NCBI RefSeq assembly: GCF_964355755.1
Contig: NC_092674.1
Span: 17,117,001-17,181,000, forward strand
From: Antedon mediterranea
Taxonomy: Eukaryota > Echinodermata > Crinoidea > Comatulida > Antedonidae
Length of the DNA: 64,000 bases
Direction: 5' to 3'
Under the pieces are notes generated by a model, which ran no database searches, had not been told where the DNA came from, and was given only the letters and a program-made list of their open reading frames with translations. Below are positions 58,827 through 64,000 of the stretch, piece by piece (position 1 is the first letter of the stretch; each line of letters opens with the position of its first letter). The position numbers and the translations under genes are program-made.

Positions 58827-61800
58827 GGTCCACTTGGTTAGGCATGACATTTACAAACATAAAAATATCTCACTATCAAAAATAAAATTTATTTTCAATT
58901 AAAAAAAAAAAAGAAAAAAAATACCCGTATAGGTTCGAACACACTGCTGAGAGCACTCAAACCTGAGCATTACCCGTTGCGCCACAAACCAGTAGATGAC
59001 TGAAGAGCTGATAATACTCTATTTATATGAAATAAAAAATAAATCAATGAAAAATAATGCCATGCAACTTTGTTTCTGATTTTAAAAAAGGTCCACTTGT
59101 TTAGGGCTGACATTTACAACTATAACAATATCTCACTTTCAAAAACAATATTTATTTTCAAATAAAAAAAAAGAAAAAAAATATACCTAAAAGTTCGAAC
59201 CCACTATTGAAATCACTCAAACCTGAGCATTACCCGTTACACCCCAAACCAGTAGATGACTGAAGAACTGATAATAGTCTATTTATATGAAATAGATGAT
59301 CAATCAATGAAAAATAATGCCATGCAACTTTGTTTCTGATTTTAAAAAAGATTCACTTGTTTAGGCTTGACAGTTGCAACCCTCAAAATATCTCACTTTC
59401 AAAATCAATATTTATTTTCAATAAAGAAAAAAAAAAGAAAAAAATACCCGTATAGGTTAGAAACCAGCTGCTGAGAGCACTCAAACCTGAGCATTACCCG
59501 TTACGCCACAAACCAGTAGATGACTGAGGAGCTGATAATAGTCTATTTATATGAAATTAATGATCAATCAATGAAAAATAATGCCATGCAACTTTGTTTC
59601 TGATTTTAAAAAAGGTCCACTTGTTTAGGCCTGACATTTACTACCCTCAAAATATCTCACTTTCAAAAACAATATTTATTTTCAATAACAAAAAAAGAAA
59701 GAAATAAAATACCCGTATAGGTTCGAACCCACTGCTGAGAGCACTCAAACCTGAGGATTACCCGTTACGCCACAAACCAGTAGATGACTGAAGAGCTGAT
59801 ATTACTCTATTTATATGAAAAAAATAATAAATCAATGAAAAATAATGCCATGCAACTTTGTTTCTGATTTTAAAAAAGGTCCACTTGTTTAGGCCTGATA
59901 TTTACAACCCTCAAAATATCTCACTTTCAAAAACAATATTTATTTTCAATAAAAAAAATATATATATATTCCTAGAGGTTCGAACCCACTACTGAGAGAA
60001 CTCAAACCTGAGCATTACCGGTTACGCCACAACCCAGTATATGAATGGAGAGCTAATAATAGTCTATTTATATGAAATGAATGATCAATCAATGAAAAAT
60101 AATGTTATGCAACTTTGTTTCTGATTTTAAAAAAGGTCCATTTTTTAGGCCTGACATTTACAACCCTCAAAATATATCATTTTCAAAAACAATATTTATT
60201 TTCAATAAAAAAAAAAAAAGAAAAAAATACCCGTATAGGTTCGAACACACTGCTGAGAGCACTCAAACCTGAGCATTACCCGTTACGCCACAAACCAGTA
60301 GATGACTGAAGAGCTGATAATACTTTATTTATATGAAATAAATAATAAATCAATGAAAAATAATGCCATGCAACTTTGTTTCTGATTTTAAAAAAGGTCC
60401 ACTTGTTTAGGGCTGATATTTAAAACCCTTAAAATATCTCACTTTCAAAAACAATATTTATTTTCAATTTAAAAAAAAAAAAAAAATCCCTAGAGGTTCG
60501 AACCCACTACTGAGAGCACTCAAACCTGAGTATTACCCGTTACGCCACAAACCAGTAGATGACTGAGGAGCTGATAATAGTCTATTTATATGAAATTAAT
60601 GATCAATCAATGAAAAATAATGCCATGCAACTTTGTTTCTGATTTTAAAAAAGATCCATTTGTTAAGGCCTGACATTTACAACCCTCAAAATATCTCATT
60701 TTCAAAAAAAAATATTTATTTTCAATAAGAAAAAAAAAAGCAATGTCCCTAGAGGTTGGAACCCACTACCGAGAGCACTCAAACCTGGGTATTACCCGCT
60801 ACGCCACAAACCAGTAGATGACTGGAGAGCTGATAATATGAAATTAATGATCAATCAATGAAAAATAATGCCAAGCAACTTTGTTTCTGATTTTAAAAAA
60901 GGTCCACTTGTTTAGGCCTGACATTTACAACCCTCAAAATATCTCACTTTCAAAAACAATATTTATTTTCAATAACAAAAAAAGAAAGAAATAAAATTCC
61001 CGTATAGGTTCGAACCCACTGCTGAGAGCACTCAAACCTGAGCATTACCCGTTACGCCACAAACCAGTAGATAACTGAAGAGCTGATATTACTCTATTTA
61101 TATGAAATAAATAATAAATCAATGAAAAATAATGCCATGCAACTTTGTTTCTGATTTTAAAAAAGGTCCACTTGTTTAGGCCTGATATTTACAACCCTCA
61201 AAATATCTCACTTTCAAAAACAATATTTATTTTCAATTAAAAAAAAAAAAAAAATATTCCTAGAGGTTCGAACCCACTACTGAGAGAACTCAAACATGAG
61301 CATTACCGGTTACGCCACACCCCAGTATATGAATGGAGAGCTAATAATAGTCTATTTATATGAAATGAATGATCAATCAATGAAAAATAATGTTATGCAA
61401 CTTTGTTTCTGATTTTAAAAAAGGTCCACTTGTTTAGGCCTGACATTTACAACCCTTAAAATATCTCACTTTCAAAAACAATATTTATTTTCAATTAAAA
61501 AAAAAAAAGAAAAAAAATAACCGTATATGTTCGAACCCACTGCTGAGAGCACTCAAACCTGAGCATTACCCGTTACGCCACAAACCAGTAGATAACTGAA
61601 GAGCTGATAATAGTCTATTTATATGAAATGAATGATCAATCAATGAAAAATAATGTCATGCAACTTTGTTTCTGATTTTAAAAAAGGTCCACTTGTTTAG
61701 GCCTGACATTTACAACCCTTAAAATATCTCATTTTCAAAAAAAATATTTATTTTCAATAAGAAAAAAAAGAAATATCCCTAGAGGTTCGAACCCACTACT

Positions 61801-64000
61801 GAGAGCACTCAGACCTGAGTATTACACGTTACGCCACAAACCAGTAGATGCCTGAGGAGCTGATAATAGTCTATTTATATGAAATTAATGATCAATCAAT
61901 GAAAAATAATGCCATGCAACTTTGTTTCTGATTTTAAAAAAGGTCCACTTGTTTAGGCCTGACATTTACAACCCTTAAAATATCTCATTTTCAAAAAAAA
62001 ATATTTATTTTCAATAAGAAAAAAAAAGCAATATACCTAGAAGTTGGAACCCGCTACTGAGAGCACTCAAACCTGGGTATTACCCGTTACGCCACAAACC
62101 AGTAGATGACTGAAGAGCTGATAATATGAAATTAATGATCAATCAATGAAAAATAATGCCATGCAACTTTGTTTCTGATTTTAAAAAAGATCCATTTGTT
62201 AAGGCCTGACATTTACAACCCTCAAAATATCTCATTTTCAAAAAAAAATATTTATTTTCAATAAGAAAAAAAAAAGCAATGTCCCTAGAGGTTGGAACCC
62301 ACTACCGAGAGCACTCAAACCTGGGTATTACCCGCTACGCCACAAACCAGTAGATGACTGGAGAGCTGATAATATGAAATTAATGATCAATCAATGAAAA
62401 ATAATGCCAAGCAACTTTGTTTCTGATTTTAAAAAAGGTCCACTTGTTTAGGCCTGACATTTACAACCCTCAAAATATCTCACTTTCAAAAACAATATTT
62501 ATTTTCAATAACAAAAAAAGAAAGAAATAAAATTCCCGTATAGGTTCGAACCCACTGCTGAGAGCACTCAAACCTGAGCATTACCCGTTACGCCACAAAC
62601 CAGTAGATAACTGAAGAGCTGATATTACTCTATTTATATGAAATAAATAATAAATCAATGAAAAATAATGCCATGCAACTTTGTTTCTGATTTTAAAAAA
62701 GGTCCACTTGTTTAGGCCTGATATTTACAACCCTCAAAATATCTCACTTTCAAAAACAATATTTATTTTCAATTAAAAAAAAAAAAAAAATATTCCTAGA
62801 GGTTCGAACCCACTACTGAGAGAACTCAAACATGAGCATTACCGGTTACGCCACACCCCAGTATATGAATGGAGAGCTAATAATAGTCTATTTATATGAA
62901 ATGAATGATCAATCAATGAAAAATAATGTTATGCAACTTTGTTTCTGATTTTAAAAAAGGTCCACTTGTTTAGGCCTGACATTTACAACCCTTAAAATAT
63001 CTCACTTTCAAAAACAATATTTATTTTCAATTAAAAAAAAAAAAGAAAAAAAATAACCGTATATGTTCGAACCCACTGCTGAGAGCACTCAAACCTGAGC
63101 ATTACCCGTTACGCCACAAACCAGTAGATAACTGAAGAGCTGATAATAGTCTATTTATATGAAATGAATGATCAATCAATGAAAAATAATGTCATGCAAC
63201 TTTGTTTCTGATTTTAAAAAAGGTCCACTTGTTTAGGCCTGACATTTACAACCCTTAAAATATCTCATTTTCAAAAAAAATATTTATTTTCAATAAGAAA
63301 AAAAAGAAATATCCCTAGAGGTTCGAACCCACTACTGAGAGCACTCAGACCTGAGTATTACACGTTACGCCACAAACCAGTAGATGCCTGAGGAGCTGAT
63401 AATAGTCTATTTATATGAAATTAATGATCAATCAATGAAAAATAATGCCATGCAACTTTGTTTCTGATTTTAAAAAAGGTCCACTTGTTTAGGCCTGACA
63501 TTTACAACCCTTAAAATATCTCATTTTCAAAAAAAAATATTTATTTTCAATAAGAAAAAAAAAGCAATATACCTAGAAGTTGGAACCCGCTACTGAGAGC
63601 ACTCAAACCTGGGTATTACCCGTTACGCCACAAACCAGTAGATGACTGAAGAGCTGATAATATGAAATTAATGATCAATCAATGAAAAATAATGCCATGC
63701 AACTTTGTTTCTAATTTTAAAAAAGGTCCACTTGTTTAGGCCTGACATTTACAACCCTCAAAATAACTCACTTTTAAAAACAATATTTATTTTCAATTAA
63801 AAAAAAAAAGAAAAAATTTCCTAGAGGTCCGAACCCACTACTGCGAGAACTCAAACCTGAGCATTACCCGTTACGCCACAAACCAGTAGATGACTGAAGA
63901 GCTGATAATACTCTATTTATATGAAATAAATAATAAATCAATGAAAAATAATGCCATGCAACTTTGTTTCTGATTTTTAAAAAGGTGCACTTGTTTAAGC
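58827..64000. repeat. Satellite B array 3, with 1,536-bp higher-order repeat
   Basis: About 20 units run off the window's right edge. A block of six units (~256 bases each) is repeated almost identically: GTCCCTAGAGGTTGG is at 60745 and 62281, and the private change CCAAGCAACT is at 60871 and 62407, both 1,536 apart. The second block ends near 63710. The pol III boxes are on the minus strand as elsewhere. Confidence 0.95.
60640..63711. repeat. Two copies of a six-unit (1,536-bp) satellite B block
   Basis: Copies 60640-62175 and 62176-63711 share private variants, including GCCAAGCAAC, ACTACCGAGAGC, the AACCGTATATG unit and CAATATACCTAGAAG. The only differences I see are A-run lengths. This marks a recent unequal exchange. 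Confidence 0.85.

Noticed and set aside
24635-64000. CRISPR-like regular repeats
   Set aside because: Units are ~260 bp, the whole unit is repeated, there are no unique spacers and no cas genes, and the context is eukaryotic.

Overview
The window looks like satellite-rich heterochromatin of a marine invertebrate metazoan, possibly a deuterostome. The evidence is AT-rich DNA, spliced GT-AG genes, many TAGGCCTA-type words, tRNA-derived repeats, a CR1/Jockey-type LINE and Ngaro/DIRS-type tyrosine-recombinase retrotransposons. The taxon is an inference. I find no intact host gene, rRNA, CRISPR array or bacterial operon. Every recognisable protein-coding stretch belongs to a decayed mobile element.

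Layout. 1-4.6 kb is AT-rich sequence with an 85-bp tandem duplication. It holds a 5'-truncated LINE on the minus strand (1803-2997, with a candidate target-site duplication) and the 3' end of a Ngaro-like element (two ~211-bp repeats around a 157-bp spacer, 3609-4187). 4813-20430 is an exactly spaced, apparently identical head-to-tail triplication of a 5,206-bp unit. Each unit carries a CCAAT/CRE promoter-like module and a spliced but broken gene of a dispersed, transposon-like family. 20.4-24.6 kb is satellite A, with ~200-bp foldback monomers in both orientations and a 582-bp higher-order repeat. From 24.6 kb to the end the background is satellite B, a ~260-bp repeat whose minus strand carries a tRNA-like A box, B box and T-run terminator in almost every unit (roughly 90 units).

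Two related blocks interrupt satellite B, at about 30.5-37.3 kb and 51.3-58.8 kb. Each holds a Ngaro-type retrotransposon: SGNH-hydrolase-like fragment, minisatellite, gag-like ORF, RT/RNase H, tyrosine recombinase, a 3' array of alternating hairpins, then terminal repeats. The second copy keeps the full split-direct-repeat layout A1...B1-A2-B2. Both share the same 3' junction with satellite B and the same ~1.2-kb flank, which contains a tRNA-like SINE head. They are therefore one insertion copied by segmental duplication, and each copy has since gained different lesions.

A separate tRNA-Leu/Ser-type SINE (41136-41466) has inserted into satellite B and is flanked by a 6-bp duplication. The most unusual points are the satellite of tRNA-like pol III units, the perfect 5.2-kb triplication, and the alternating palindromes in the retrotransposon 3' region.
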